64,000 bases of DNA from Eubacteriales bacterium (GTDB lineage Bacteria > Bacillota > Clostridia > Peptostreptococcales > Anaerovoracaceae). The first letter of the stretch is position 1. Every line of letters begins with the position of its first letter. The stretch spans positions 62,001 to 126,000 of the forward strand of contig JAQWBM010000001.1 of assembly GCA_028706405.1 (NCBI GenBank), read 5' to 3'. This document shows, one piece after another, positions 35,256-45,238 of this stretch. A program made the translations under genes and the position numbers. The notes beneath the pieces were generated by a model. It saw nothing but the letters and a program-made list of their open reading frames with translations. It was not told where the DNA came from and did no database searches.

Positions 35256-37673
35256 TTATTTTTTTGCAATATTATCTCTAATATTTACTAGTTTATACAC
35301 GACTGTTGCAGCTTCCGCTCTGGTAGCGTTCCCCTGAGGCTTGTAATTTCCTTCCGGATAACCGCTCATTACTCCTGACGATACTATCTTTTCTACAGAT
35401 CCCGCAGCCCAAGAGTTGATTAAAGCACTGTCAGTAAAGACTAATCCATCATTGGCCGCAGGAAGAGTCAAATCTGTGCTTTCTGCAAAATTATCGAGCA
35501 TAATCGCCATCTGCTCTCTGGTTATTTTGTTATTCGGCGCAAAGGTAACATCATCAATGCCTTTTACAATTCCGTTTGCAAAGCCCCAGTTTACATAGCT
35601 ATAGAACCATTCTGATTCAGGAACATCCACAAACCCTGCAGATGCTGACTGTGAAAGATCTAAACCGTATATGGTCTTTGCCAGCATTGTCAAGAACTGC
35701 GCTCTTGTTAGGGGATCATCAGGCTGATAAAGGCTACCGCCCATTCCGTTGACAATTCCCCGGGCTGCAAGCTTTCCTATAGATTCTCTGGCCCAATGTG
35801 TCTTCGTATCGTTGAAATTTATCACCGACGCTCCGATCTGAACCGGTATCGTCTTTTGGTTTCCATTGTATTCCACATATATATTCCCTGATATCCCGAT
35901 TTCATTGCTTGCCTGGAACAGCCCGTTTATATCGATTGTCCCTATATTAGGATCGCAGCTCCAGTTGAAAAGACTATCCTTGCTGGCAATAGGAGCGTAT
36001 CCATGTTTCGCTGTTACATTGATGTCTGAAGTTTTACCGGGATCTATAACAAGATTCTGTACATTCGTTGTGTAAGTGATATCATTTTGTATATCCACCT
36101 TTACTGTCGTGCTTATGTCTCCGCTGCTCACTTCTATAACTTCCGTTCCGATATTACTGCCTGCCGTAAACAGACCGCTTCCATTTACACTGCCGTCTGA
36201 ATTACTGCCTACTGAATATTCTAAGGCTCTTACCAGCGGAACCGGCTCATATTGATCGTTTGAGGCGTAAGTGGTCAGTTGAATATCTGCACCCGGCATC
36301 GCAAGAGGTTGACTGGCATAAGTATGTAAATTCTCTGCTTCGTTGCCTCCCTTTCTTTCATGGACCAGGAAGAATCCGTTGGTTGTTCTTCTCTCGGAGC
36401 CATCGGAAGGTGAATTCTTTATATTTGCTTTTGCATCGATCCCACCTTCTCTGACCGCCATGACGGAGGAACCGCCACCGTCCATATTAACAACAGTTCT
36501 ACATCCAAGGTCAATCAAATGCTTCGCTGCATCTGTCAAACCAAGTCCTGTTGAAAAGTACGGCTGCCTGCCGTCGAGAACATAAAGCATGATGGTGCCA
36601 TCTTGTTTTATTCCAATTATTGTCCTTGGATTTATGTTGGTGCCCGTTGAAATGAATTGCCCGTTATCATATAAAGCATAATATACTCCGATGGCTTCTT
36701 TACTGCTCTCCAGACCTCCGTTCCTGTCATTGACTGATATCTCCACTGTGCTTCCCGGAATCAATTGAGCAATCTGCACAGCGCAGGAAGAATCTCCCGC
36801 GGTGGATAGGACGAGTTGATTTTCATTTATAGGAGTATTAAAATTTCCGTTTCTTACCTCAACAACAGTAGCCGTAATTGTGCTGCCCACTGATAATTCC
36901 GCAGCTTCCTTCGATCCTGCATCCAATATGACCTCAACACAAGTCGAATTGGTCTTGGTTGTCGCGGCATAATTTCTGTTATATAGGTGCAGCGCTTTGG
37001 ATTGACCGTGTGGTACATTAAAATAACCGATACCTCTTGTATATTCTGTCGGGACATCTATGATCTGTTCTGCAGAATCTACCGTATTTGTACCATTTTG
37101 ATTTTCAGGTGATGCTGATGCTTCCGGTATAATCGGCTGTTCCGGCTGCGGTACAGGGACAGTTGTCGGAACATTGATCATACCCTTTAAAGTATACTCC
37201 AGTTCTACCCATTGCAATGAAGCTGCTCCAAATTCATCAAAAGAAATTACGTATTCAGGAGCATATCCTGATGTCAAAATCTTTCCGTTGTGGATTACCA
37301 AGCCTTTAGGTGTTCCCGTAGCAGTATCATACACATCGCCATTGATTCCTGCGACTACATTGTATCCTTGATTTTCCAATGTATTGACCATAGTGCTCAT
37401 AGTATAGTTTCCCGTTACTTCCCCCTCGAACACATATGGCTTTAAATCGGTGTTCTGCGTATCTGCTTTTACAAAGTACGCCCTTTGAATACCATTTGAG
37501 CTATTTCCGCCTAATTGTTTATGATATGTAGTATTTGTATAGATTTCTGATTCAGTCTCGTAGTAAACATTTCCAATTCCTTGCTGATAAGTAAATCCGG
37601 TTAGAAATGTTCCCGCCAGCATGACCATTATCAGTGCACTTGCCGTGAATTTTCTGGTTTTCTTAAATTCCAT
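35256..37673 (-). CDS. Secreted phosphodiester glycosidase (NAGPA-domain) protein with three SLH domains
   Basis: An 805-residue exported protein. A signal peptide (SALIMVMLAGTFLTGFTY) is followed by a NAGPA-type phosphodiester glycosidase domain (~60-440), with VVAGINGDVYD, TIIGIKQDGTIMLYVLDGRQ and the signature TVVNMDGGGSSVMAV near 395. A bacterial Ig-like stretch (~460-615) precedes three SLH modules (FNDTKTHWARESIGKLAARG, FVDVPESEWFYSYVNWG, FTDSALINSWAAGSVEKI) that should attach it to the wall. Homologues with this domain remove or rearrange sugar phosphodiesters. It lies between pnp and the deacetylase, where Bacillus has no such gene, suggesting an insertion into a conserved cluster. 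A linker of Pro/Glu/Ser character occurs near residue 175. Confidence 0.88.
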   Translation of the reverse strand: MEFKKTRKFTASALIMVMLAGTFLTGFTYQQGIGNVYYETESEIYTNTTYHKQLGGNSSNGIQRAYFVKADTQNTDLKPYVFEGEVTGNYTMSTMVNTLENQGYNVVAGINGDVYDTATGTPKGLVIHNGKILTSGYAPEYVISFDEFGAASLQWVELEYTLKGMINVPTTVPVPQPEQPIIPEASASPENQNGTNTVDSAEQIIDVPTEYTRGIGYFNVPHGQSKALHLYNRNYAATTKTNSTCVEVILDAGSKEAAELSVGSTITATVVEVRNGNFNTPINENQLVLSTAGDSSCAVQIAQLIPGSTVEISVNDRNGGLESSKEAIGVYYALYDNGQFISTGTNINPRTIIGIKQDGTIMLYVLDGRQPYFSTGLGLTDAAKHLIDLGCRTVVNMDGGGSSVMAVREGGIDAKANIKNSPSDGSERRTTNGFFLVHERKGGNEAENLHTYASQPLAMPGADIQLTTYASNDQYEPVPLVRALEYSVGSNSDGSVNGSGLFTAGSNIGTEVIEVSSGDISTTVKVDIQNDITYTTNVQNLVIDPGKTSDINVTAKHGYAPIASKDSLFNWSCDPNIGTIDINGLFQASNEIGISGNIYVEYNGNQKTIPVQIGASVINFNDTKTHWARESIGKLAARGIVNGMGGSLYQPDDPLTRAQFLTMLAKTIYGLDLSQSASAGFVDVPESEWFYSYVNWGFANGIVKGIDDVTFAPNNKITREQMAIMLDNFAESTDLTLPAANDGLVFTDSALINSWAAGSVEKIVSSGVMSGYPEGNYKPQGNATRAEAATVVYKLVNIRDNIAKK

Positions 37674-37855
37674 TTTTTCATCTACCCCCCATTATCGTTT
37701 TGCTTTAGCTATATCTTGTATTATTCTATCATCAATCAGCGGCAATTAAGTTTACACTTACATTACAATATTTTTCTATACGGGGCATAGAATTCCCTGG
37801 ATGTCCGTATGATAATGCACGAAAACACTTTGTCAAAAAAGAGTAAAAAACAACA

Positions 37856-37887
37856 TAAAAAAACTATATCTGATTTCTCAGGTATAG
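37856..37887 (-). terminator. Intrinsic terminator of pnp
   Basis: CTATACCTGA-GAAA-TCAGATATAG followed by TTTTTTT on the minus strand, 23 bp after the pnp stop. It has a 10-bp stem with one mismatch and a GNRA-type tetraloop. Confidence 0.85.
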
Positions 37888-37909
37888 CTTAATATTGCAT
37901 TTACGTTTT

Positions 37910-40012
37910 TCAGTCAAGCAGATCTTTTCTTGAAAGGTTAATTCTGTTCTGGCTGTCTATTTCTGTTACCTTAACCTTTACGGTATCGCCTATGTTCATA
38001 ACATCCTCAACCTTTTCTACTCTTCCCTTCGCCATCTTGGAAATGTGGAGCAAGCCTTCTTTTCCCGGCAGGATTTCAATAAATGCACCGAAATTCATAG
38101 TCCTTGTTACTTTTCCTTCGTAGGTTTCCCCTACTTCCACTTCCTTTGTCAAAAGCACTATGGCCATAACACCCTTATTGGCGGATTCCATATCAGGAGC
38201 GGCAATATAAATCAATCCTTCATCGTTGATATCGATCTTAACGCCTGTATCTGCGATAATTTTGTTTATTGTTTTGCCTCCCGGTCCGATGACAGTTCTG
38301 ATCTTATCAGGATCAAGCTGCATGGAAATAATTCTTGGAGCATACGGTGATAATTCACTGCGGGGTTCGGTGATTTCTTCCATCATTTTATCCATGATGT
38401 GCATTCTTCCTTCTTTTGCTTGTTTTAAAGCATCCATTAAAATCTGTCTCGACAATCCGTGTACTTTTATGTCCATCTGAATTGCCGTTACTCCCTTGGC
38501 AGTACCTGCTACCTTGAAGTCCATATCACCCAGAAAATCTTCCATGCCCTGTATGTCTGATAAGATTACAATCTTACTTGAACCATCTGCTTCAACTCTT
38601 TCGATCAGACCCATGGCAATACCTGATACCGGCGCCTTGATCGGTACGCCCGCATCCATCAGGGAAAGTGTGCTGCCACATACGGAAGCCTGTGATGTAC
38701 TTCCGTTTGAGGATAATACTTCTGAAACCACACGGATAGCATATGGGAATTCTTCAACGCTTGGCAATACAGGAAGCAAAGCTCTTTCAGCAAGTGCTCC
38801 GTGTCCGATTTCGCGCCTTCCGGGGCTTCTCATGGGTCTCGCTTCACCTACGCTGTAAGGAGGGAAATTATAATGATGCATATATCTCTTTTCTACTTCC
38901 TCACCGATACCGTCGATAGTCTGTGCTTCGCCCATAGGTCCCAACGTTGTAATTGACAATACCTGAGTCTGACCTCTTGTGAACAGGCCTGTCCCATGAG
39001 TTCTCGGCAGGATTCCTGTTTCACACCAGATTGGTCTTATTTCTGTTGCCTTTCTGTTGTCCGGTCTGATGCCATCATCCAAAATAAGGCTTCGGACCTG
39101 TTCTTTTGTAATGGAATATAACACGGCGTCAATATCTTTCCCATTATCGGGGTAAATCTCTGCAAAATGCTCCTTGACTTCCTTTTCAACCGCATCCATA
39201 TTCTCCAGTCGTTCCTGTTTGTCATAGGTCTGTATCGCGGCACGCATTTTTTCAGAAGCATATTCCTTTACAGCCGCTTCGATGTCTTCAGGTGCTTTCT
39301 TGAGTACAACTTCTTTTTTGGGCTTTCCAACCTCCGCAACCACTTCATCTATAAACTCAATGATCTTCTTTATTTCTTCATGAGCAAACATAATTCCATC
39401 AAGAATAACGTCTTCCGGCACTTCATTGGCACCTGCTTCAACCATCATGATCGCATCCTTCGTTCCGGACACTACAAGATGAAGGTCGCTCTGTTTTCTT
39501 TCAGCTAAAGTCGGATTTATAATAAATTGTCCGTCTATTATTCCAACAAGCACTGATGCCGTTGGTCCATCAAATGGGATATCTGATATTGACAATGCTA
39601 CAGATGAACCAATCATTGCCACGATTTCAGGGGAACAATCAAGGTCAACGCACATGACTGTAGCAACAACCTGCACATCATTATAATATCCCTTAGGGAA
39701 AAGAGGCCTTATCGGTCTATCGATAAGTCTTGAGTTCAGTATTGCCTTCTCCGACGGCCTTCCTTCTCTTTTTATAAAGCCTCCCGGTATTTTTCCCGCG
39801 GCATACATTTTTTCTTCATAGTCAACGCTTAACGGAAAAAAATCAATATCTGCTCTTGGTTCCGCAGAGGCTGTGGCTGTAACGTTAACAACCGTATCAC
39901 CATATTTTACCATAACCGCACCGCTTGCCAGCTGACATACCTTACCAATTTCCAGCTGAAGCAGTCTTCCGCCAATCGCGGTTCTGAATGTTCTATAGTC
40001 TTCAAATCTCAT
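37910..40012 (-). CDS. pnp: Polyribonucleotide nucleotidyltransferase (PNPase)
   Basis: A 700-residue PNPase, a phosphorolytic 3'-5' exoribonuclease of mRNA decay. Two RNase PH-like domains are present (first ~10-230; second ~310-540 with [14 protein letters not shown] and [15 protein letters not shown]), joined by an alpha-helical linker, then a KH domain ([20 protein letters not shown] near 560) and an S1 domain ([31 protein letters not shown] near 625). The start at 40012 follows AGGAGGAAG. It lies downstream of rpsO with a terminator between, as usual, so part of its expression is readthrough. Confidence 0.98.
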   Translation of the reverse strand: MRFEDYRTFRTAIGGRLLQLEIGKVCQLASGAVMVKYGDTVVNVTATASAEPRADIDFFPLSVDYEEKMYAAGKIPGGFIKREGRPSEKAILNSRLIDRPIRPLFPKGYYNDVQVVATVMCVDLDCSPEIVAMIGSSVALSISDIPFDGPTASVLVGIIDGQFIINPTLAERKQSDLHLVVSGTKDAIMMVEAGANEVPEDVILDGIMFAHEEIKKIIEFIDEVVAEVGKPKKEVVLKKAPEDIEAAVKEYASEKMRAAIQTYDKQERLENMDAVEKEVKEHFAEIYPDNGKDIDAVLYSITKEQVRSLILDDGIRPDNRKATEIRPIWCETGILPRTHGTGLFTRGQTQVLSITTLGPMGEAQTIDGIGEEVEKRYMHHYNFPPYSVGEARPMRSPGRREIGHGALAERALLPVLPSVEEFPYAIRVVSEVLSSNGSTSQASVCGSTLSLMDAGVPIKAPVSGIAMGLIERVEADGSSKIVILSDIQGMEDFLGDMDFKVAGTAKGVTAIQMDIKVHGLSRQILMDALKQAKEGRMHIMDKMMEEITEPRSELSPYAPRIISMQLDPDKIRTVIGPGGKTINKIIADTGVKIDINDEGLIYIAAPDMESANKGVMAIVLLTKEVEVGETYEGKVTRTMNFGAFIEILPGKEGLLHISKMAKGRVEKVEDVMNIGDTVKVKVTEIDSQNRINLSRKDLLD

Positions 40013-40092
40013 TAACAACTTCCTCCTGTTAATCTTTCACCTATTTTACGTGTTTTCTGCACGAAAAGTGCCCACATTATTTCGGTCTGCTT

Positions 40093-40120
40093 TAAAATAA
40101 AAGCGGGGAAATCCCCCGCC
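40093..40120 (-). terminator. Terminator between rpsO and pnp
   Basis: GGCGGGG/CCCCGC stem (40103-40120) followed by TTTTATTTT on the minus strand. It sits 15 bp past the rpsO stop and probably limits transcription into pnp. Confidence 0.85.
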
Positions 40121-40134
40121 TTTTGTTTCTGGAA

Positions 40135-40401
40135 TTATTTTCTTAATCCCAAACGAGCAATTAGATCTCTATATCGATCTACATCCTTGTTTCGCAGGTA
40201 ATTAAGAAGATTCCTTCTCTGTCCAACCATTTTTAAAAGACCTCTTCTTGAATGGTGGTCCTTTTTATGAATTTTGAGATGCTCATTGAGGTCGTTTATT
40301 CTATACGTAAGAATCGCTACCTGTACCTCCGGTGAGCCTGTGTCTCCCTCTTTTGTCTTGTACTCATCAATAATTTCTGTTTTTTTTGTCTGATCAATCA
40401 T
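40135..40401 (-). CDS. rpsO: 30S ribosomal protein S15
   Basis: An 88-residue S15, which binds the central domain of 16S rRNA early in 30S assembly. The signatures [49 protein letters not shown] and the basic C-terminus are complete. AAAGGAG precedes the ATG. The leader (40402-40485) can fold and probably mediates S15 feedback. Confidence 0.98.
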   Translation of the reverse strand: MIDQTKKTEIIDEYKTKEGDTGSPEVQVAILTYRINDLNEHLKIHKKDHHSRRGLLKMVGQRRNLLNYLRNKDVDRYRDLIARLGLRK

Positions 40402-40485
40402 TTTAATTTCTCCTTTACTTCTTACACCTCAAGCCGTGTATCACGTCGGAGACTCGTAGGACTCAGCTTAAGGCATGTTGTTCGA
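40402..40485 (-). promoter_or_regulatory. rpsO leader, candidate S15 autoregulatory structure
   Basis: The ~85-nt leader contains an 8-bp stem CCTTAAGC/GCTTGAGG enclosing GAGTCCTACGAGTCTCC. This is followed by spacer and the ribosome site. A multi-helix leader bound by S15 is known for Firmicute rpsO. The match here is by general layout only. Confidence 0.45.
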
Positions 40486-40491
40486 CAATTA

Positions 40492-40521
40492 ATCATAACA
40501 TATTCAGTTAATTGTTGTAAA
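40492..40521 (-). promoter_or_regulatory. Promoter of rpsO
   Basis: TTTACA (40516-40521), 18 bp, TATGAT (40492-40497) on the minus strand, giving a start near 40485. Confidence 0.5.
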
Positions 40522-40619
40522 GTGATTTTATAAAGGTGTTCTCGTTTAATGCACCCTTTGAATAATATTATGTTCTTATTAAACCAGGATTATTCGTCAA
40601 ATTTTGAACCTTCATATAA

Positions 40620-41894
40620 TCATTTTCGAGTTATTAAATGGAGCGTATCGAAAAAATCAGGATAAGATACTCTGATGCATTGCGGATTCTTGATCCTGCT
40701 TGTTCCTTCCGCAGCAAGGGCAAGGACAGTCATTGACATGGCTATCCGATGATCATTCCAGGATTCAAATTCCGCGCCCCGTACTATTCTTCCCCCTTTG
40801 ATTATCAATCCGTCGGAGGTGGATCTTACTTCGACTTCAGCCTTTTTCAGCTCGGTCTCCATCGCGTCAATTCTGTTTGACTCTTTGACTTTTAATTCTT
40901 CCGCATCCTTTATTAGTGTAATGCCTTCTGCAAAGGCAGCCGCAACCGCAAGCGCCGGCAGTTCATCGATCAATCTTGGTATCACTTTTCCGCCAATTTC
41001 CACACCATGCAGAGATGAGGTTTTCACGATCAAGTCCCCTGATGGTTCCATTCCGTCTCGGAAATTCTCAATAGCTATGAAGGCGCCCATCGCTCTCAAA
41101 ACGTCAATGATTCCTGTTCTGGTCTCATTCAGCCCTACATTTTTGATTCTTATTTCTGAATTCGGTATAATCAGTGCCGCAACAATGAAAAACGCTGCTG
41201 ATGATATATCTCCCGGAATTTCGATTTCTTGTCCAAACAACTCCTTCCCGGGATTCACAGTAATTATGTTGTTTTCAACGGTGATCTCTCCTCCAAAGCC
41301 ATTAACCATGAGCTCTGTGTGATTTCTGGACAGCTTCGGTTCGATGATAGTGGTTTTACCCTGTACATAAAGTCCCGCAAGTATGAGCGCGGATTTCAAT
41401 TGGGCACTTGCCACCGGCATAGTATATTCAATTTCTTTAAGCTTTGTACCCTCAATGGTGATGGGGGTGTAATCTCCATTGGTACCGGATATTTTGGCTC
41501 CCATTTTCATTAAAGGCTCAATAACGCGTTTCATTGGTCTTTTTCGGATGGAAGCATCTCCGTCCAATGTTGCGGAAAAGCTCTGAGGCGCTAAAAGACC
41601 ACAAAGAAGTCTTGTTGTAGTACCGGAGTTTCCTGTATATAGAAGCTGCCCCGGCGCCTTAAGCGCATACTTCCCTTTACCGTCTATATATATTTGCCCC
41701 GCTTTTATTTCGATAGATACTCCTAATTTTTTGAAGCATTCGATAGTTGACAGACAGTCTTCACCCATGAGAAAATTACTTACAAATGATTTTCCCTTTG
41801 CAATAGATGCCAGCATAATGGCTCGATGAGATATGGATTTGTCCGGTGCAACGGTGATTGTTCCTTGCAGGCCCTTTATTGGGTTGATTTCCAT
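40620..41894 (-). CDS. aroA: 3-phosphoshikimate 1-carboxyvinyltransferase (EPSP synthase)
   Basis: A 424-residue EPSP synthase joining phosphoenolpyruvate to shikimate 3-phosphate. Substrate-site motifs are present: APDKSISHRAIM (Lys/Ser/Arg) near residue 17, YTGNSGTTTRLLCGLL near 86, LDGDASIRKRPM near 112, and KVKESNRIDAM near 338. The N-terminal site reads GNSGTT-R, so the residue after GNS is Gly, then Thr-Thr. It is the last gene of the aro operon, 26 bp after pheA. aroK and aroE are not in this operon. Confidence 0.97.
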   Translation of the reverse strand: MEINPIKGLQGTITVAPDKSISHRAIMLASIAKGKSFVSNFLMGEDCLSTIECFKKLGVSIEIKAGQIYIDGKGKYALKAPGQLLYTGNSGTTTRLLCGLLAPQSFSATLDGDASIRKRPMKRVIEPLMKMGAKISGTNGDYTPITIEGTKLKEIEYTMPVASAQLKSALILAGLYVQGKTTIIEPKLSRNHTELMVNGFGGEITVENNIITVNPGKELFGQEIEIPGDISSAAFFIVAALIIPNSEIRIKNVGLNETRTGIIDVLRAMGAFIAIENFRDGMEPSGDLIVKTSSLHGVEIGGKVIPRLIDELPALAVAAAFAEGITLIKDAEELKVKESNRIDAMETELKKAEVEVRSTSDGLIIKGGRIVRGAEFESWNDHRIAMSMTVLALAAEGTSRIKNPQCIRVSYPDFFDTLHLITRK

Positions 41895-41920
41895 TTAAAT
41901 GTCTCCTGTATAGCTTGCTT

Positions 41921-43042
41921 TTACAGCTTACTTTTATAGCTTCCGATTATTTTTACAAAAGGCAATTCTTCTGTCAGCTGATAAAACATTGCTCTTATTC
42001 GTTCCTCCTTCAAGTTCCCTGTGAAATCAACATAGAAAATATATTCCCATGGTTTTTTGCCGTCAGGTCTTGAGTGAATTTCGGTCAGATTGACGCCATA
42101 ATCCGTAAATATGCCCAGTACTCCCGCCAGGCTGCCGATGCGGTGCGGACAGGCAAAGACAACGGCGATTTTATCGTGATTTTCTTGAACAGTCAGCTGC
42201 TTGGAAACAGCGGCAAATCTTGTGGCGTTATCCTTATTATGATTGATTCTTTCTAATAGAATAATCAAATTATAACGTTCTGCAGCTTCCCTGGAGCATA
42301 TTGCGCCTGTTCTTATCTCTTTGCGCTCCGACACATCTTTTGCTGCGATTGCAGTATTGCTGCCTGCTATTGCCTTTATGTCATGCATTTTAAGATATTC
42401 CATGCTTTGAGCTATAGCTTGGGGGTGAGAGTAAACCTCTTTGATATCCTCCAAGCGAGCTCCCGGAATACCCGCCAAGCAGTGGTCTACCTTTACGACA
42501 TTCATATAATTCACATATAAATCATATTTGATCAGCAGATCATAAACCTCATAAACACCTCCCGCAGTAGTGTTTTCTATAGGTACGACTCCTGTCTGAC
42601 GCTGACCGTCGCTGATGCTTTGGAATAGCTCCTCAAAGGTATCGACAGGATATGCTTTGATGCCGGGGAATATGTTTTTTACTGCCATTTCCGAATAGGA
42701 ACCGGGAATACCTTGAAAGCAGACTGATTCCGCTTTGAGGGGTTCCTCTGTAAATTTGATTTGGAACTCCGCTCCGAGCTCCAGCATTTTACGATATTGA
42801 CAGCATCTGCTGACCTCCATCTGTTTTCTGAGCAGTGAAGCATAGGAGTTTTTGAAATCTTCTTCCAATCCTTCGCACAGTTTTTGTATTAGCTCTTCTT
42901 CCCTTTCAGGCTTCAGTATTTTATCTCCTGTATAGAATTTTATTTGTGCAACATTCTTGGAGACATCCATTCTTTTTAAAAATAGCTCTTTAATATTAAG
43001 ATCAAGCTCATCGATCCTTTTTCTCAATTCATTTAGCGTCAT
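41921..43042 (-). CDS. pheA: Bifunctional chorismate mutase / prephenate dehydratase (P-protein)
   Basis: A 373-residue fusion making phenylpyruvate from chorismate. Residues ~1-85 are an AroQ-type chorismate mutase (LNELRKRIDELDLNIKELFLKRM). Residues ~105-285 are prephenate dehydratase (FQGIPGSYSEMAVKNIFPG, VPIENTTAGGV, NATRFAAVS). Residues ~295-365 are an ACT domain for Phe feedback (RIGSLAGVLGIF, EIHSRPDGKKPWEYIFYVDF). The usual ESRP of the ACT effector site reads HSRP here. GGAGGC precedes the ATG, and the gene overlaps the end of aroC by 14 bp. This is the committed Phe branch gene and explains why a Phe-specific T-box heads the operon. Confidence 0.96.
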   Translation of the reverse strand: MTLNELRKRIDELDLNIKELFLKRMDVSKNVAQIKFYTGDKILKPEREEELIQKLCEGLEEDFKNSYASLLRKQMEVSRCCQYRKMLELGAEFQIKFTEEPLKAESVCFQGIPGSYSEMAVKNIFPGIKAYPVDTFEELFQSISDGQRQTGVVPIENTTAGGVYEVYDLLIKYDLYVNYMNVVKVDHCLAGIPGARLEDIKEVYSHPQAIAQSMEYLKMHDIKAIAGSNTAIAAKDVSERKEIRTGAICSREAAERYNLIILLERINHNKDNATRFAAVSKQLTVQENHDKIAVVFACPHRIGSLAGVLGIFTDYGVNLTEIHSRPDGKKPWEYIFYVDFTGNLKEERIRAMFYQLTEELPFVKIIGSYKSKL

Positions 43043-44129
43043 ACCCGTAAGCCTCCAAATATAAATCCATCATCACAATGGCAACAGAGGCTTCGACCAC
43101 TGCCGGCGCACGCAATGCAATACAAGGATCGTGCCGTCCGCGGATCCACAGATTTTCTTCTTTGCCGGTTACCAGATTAAGCGTCTTCTGCTCCCTGCCG
43201 ATTGAAGGCGTCGGCTTGAAAACAGCCCTTACCACAATAGGCATACCTGTAGTGATTCCGCCTGCGATCCCCCCGTTGTAATTGGTTTTTGTCCTGACAC
43301 TGCCATCTTTCAATGTATAGCAATCATTGGCTTTCGAGCCGCGCGTCCCCGCAAGGGCAAAGCCAAGTCCGAACTCAACGCCCTTCACCGCCGGCACACT
43401 GTACAGCATAGAAGCAATGCGGCTTTCCACATTATGAAACATGGGACTGCCTATGCCGGGCTCCGCGCCGACAACGGCACATTCGATCACTCCGCCGATA
43501 GAATCCAGGTCACTTTTTACATTTATTACCGTTTCTTTTATTTCTTCTGCGGTTTTTTCGTCCAAAACCGGAATCTCTTTCATCTGCAATTGAGCCAGAA
43601 GCTCTCTGTCGGTCAATGTCAGGTCAAAAGGTGAGTCAAAAACTTCTCCGATACGGTAAATATGCGAGCCTATTTCAATATTATGGTGTTTCTTCAAAAA
43701 GTTCTTACACAAAGCTCCTACAAAGGTCAGCGGCGCTGTAAGCCTGCCTGAAAAATGACCTCCACCGCGAATATCGTTATATCCTCGGTATCTGACCTGA
43801 CCGGTATAGTCGCTGTGGCCGGGACGCGGAATCGATCTGAGCTGCTCATAGTCCTTACTCCGGGTATCCAAATTTTTAATCATTATAGCGATTGGGGCTC
43901 CTGTCGTAGCGCTGTTGAGCAGACCGGAAAGTATAACCGGTTCGTCCTCTTCTCTCCTGCCCGTTGCCAGACCGCTCTGACCAGGCGCCCTTCTTGACAG
44001 CTCTCTTCTTATCAGCTCCATGTCGCATTCAAATCCGGCAGGAAATCCGTCAATGACGATTCCAATGCCTTCACCATGAGATTCTCCGAATATGGATATC
44101 TTCAGATGGTTTCCCCAAGTGCTTCCCAT
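43029..44129 (-). CDS. aroC: Chorismate synthase
   Basis: A 366-residue FMN-dependent chorismate synthase. The family signatures are clear: GESHGEGIGIVIDGFP near residue 15, RRAPGQSGLATGRREEDE, GHSDYTGQVRYRGYNDIRGGGHFSGR and the late RGRHDPCIALRAPAVVEA. The ATG at 44129 lies 1 nt after the aroB stop, and AGGTGA within the end of aroB serves as ribosome site, implying translational coupling. The 14-bp overlap with pheA continues the tight operon. Confidence 0.97.
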   Translation of the reverse strand: MGSTWGNHLKISIFGESHGEGIGIVIDGFPAGFECDMELIRRELSRRAPGQSGLATGRREEDEPVILSGLLNSATTGAPIAIMIKNLDTRSKDYEQLRSIPRPGHSDYTGQVRYRGYNDIRGGGHFSGRLTAPLTFVGALCKNFLKKHHNIEIGSHIYRIGEVFDSPFDLTLTDRELLAQLQMKEIPVLDEKTAEEIKETVINVKSDLDSIGGVIECAVVGAEPGIGSPMFHNVESRIASMLYSVPAVKGVEFGLGFALAGTRGSKANDCYTLKDGSVRTKTNYNGGIAGGITTGMPIVVRAVFKPTPSIGREQKTLNLVTGKEENLWIRGRHDPCIALRAPAVVEASVAIVMMDLYLEAYGYDAK

Positions 44130-44130
44130 T

Positions 44131-45225
44131 TCAATCACCTAATACTTTCATCATTTGCAGCAGTTCCGTTACCGGAATTGCCTTGACCTGTGCTTTACCG
44201 AAATTTTCAATAAAAACAAAGTGTATGCTGTCTCCCTGTTTTTTTTTATCAGACATCATTGCCGCGTATATTTCTTCCACAGTATAAGTAATGTTTGTCG
44301 GCAAATCATATGCATGAAGAATATTTGATAGTCTTTCACAGCAGCCGTTTTGAGTTATTCCAAGGCTTTCTCCCAGACGTACTGCCGCAGTCATACCGAT
44401 CGAAACAGCTTCTCCGTGAGAAAATTGGGTGAAGCCGCCAAGCTTCTCCACTCCGTGGCCGATGGTGTGTCCGAAATTAAGAATCCTGCGAAGACCTTCC
44501 TCCGTTTCATCCGCCTCCACCACATCTGTTTTAATCCGTATGCATCGTTCAATCAATTCAGTAATTTCAGCATCCTTTTTATCATAACCATTTAAGCCCA
44601 TTTCACCGATCATATCCAGAATTTGGGGATCTCTTATACAGCCATACTTGATCACTTCAGCCATACCATCTGTAAAGGTGTTCTTAGGAAGCGTTTTCAG
44701 TACATCTGGATCAATAATAACTAGATCCGGCTGTCTGAATGCGCCCACCAGGTTTTTACCCTGAGGCAGATCAACACCGCATTTTCCTCCGACGGAGGAA
44801 TCCACCTGCGCCAGCAACGTTGTGGGGATTTGTACAAAATATCTGATGCCCCGCAGATAAGTGGCAGCTGCAAATCCTGCAATATCTCCCGTTACTCCGC
44901 CGCCCAAAGCTATGATCATATCATCTCTTCCGGTTTGATGATTGCTGAGGGTGTCATATATTTCGGAGACGGCAGCGAGATTCTTATTTTCTTCACCGGC
45001 GTAAAGCACATGATGAAATACGGGAATGCCCAGGCTTCGAATCCTTTTTTCAAGGCTTTCAAGATATAGTTTCTCAACATTCGTATCCGTAATCACACAG
45101 ATCCGGGAAGGTTTATTTTTGCAGGTAAGAAAGTCCCTGCAATGCTCCTTTGAGTTTTGGAGGCTTCCTCTCCCGGTTATTATCCTGGACGAGTTGTTTT
45201 TTCCGTTCAATGTCAGTTCTTTCAT
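44131..45225 (-). CDS. aroB: 3-dehydroquinate synthase
   Basis: A 364-residue NAD- and metal-dependent dehydroquinate synthase. The motifs are present: GGGVTGDIAGFAAATYLRG near residue 108, IPTTLLAQVDSSVGGKCGVDLPQGKN near 133, and zinc ligands in NFGHTIGHGVEK near 246 and FSHGEAVSIGM near 265. GAGG precedes the ATG, 13 bp after aroF. It catalyses the second shikimate-pathway step in the aro operon. Confidence 0.97.
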   Translation of the reverse strand: MKELTLNGKNNSSRIITGRGSLQNSKEHCRDFLTCKNKPSRICVITDTNVEKLYLESLEKRIRSLGIPVFHHVLYAGEENKNLAAVSEIYDTLSNHQTGRDDMIIALGGGVTGDIAGFAAATYLRGIRYFVQIPTTLLAQVDSSVGGKCGVDLPQGKNLVGAFRQPDLVIIDPDVLKTLPKNTFTDGMAEVIKYGCIRDPQILDMIGEMGLNGYDKKDAEITELIERCIRIKTDVVEADETEEGLRRILNFGHTIGHGVEKLGGFTQFSHGEAVSIGMTAAVRLGESLGITQNGCCERLSNILHAYDLPTNITYTVEEIYAAMMSDKKKQGDSIHFVFIENFGKAQVKAIPVTELLQMMKVLGD

Positions 45226-45238
45226 TTAATCCTCTGTT

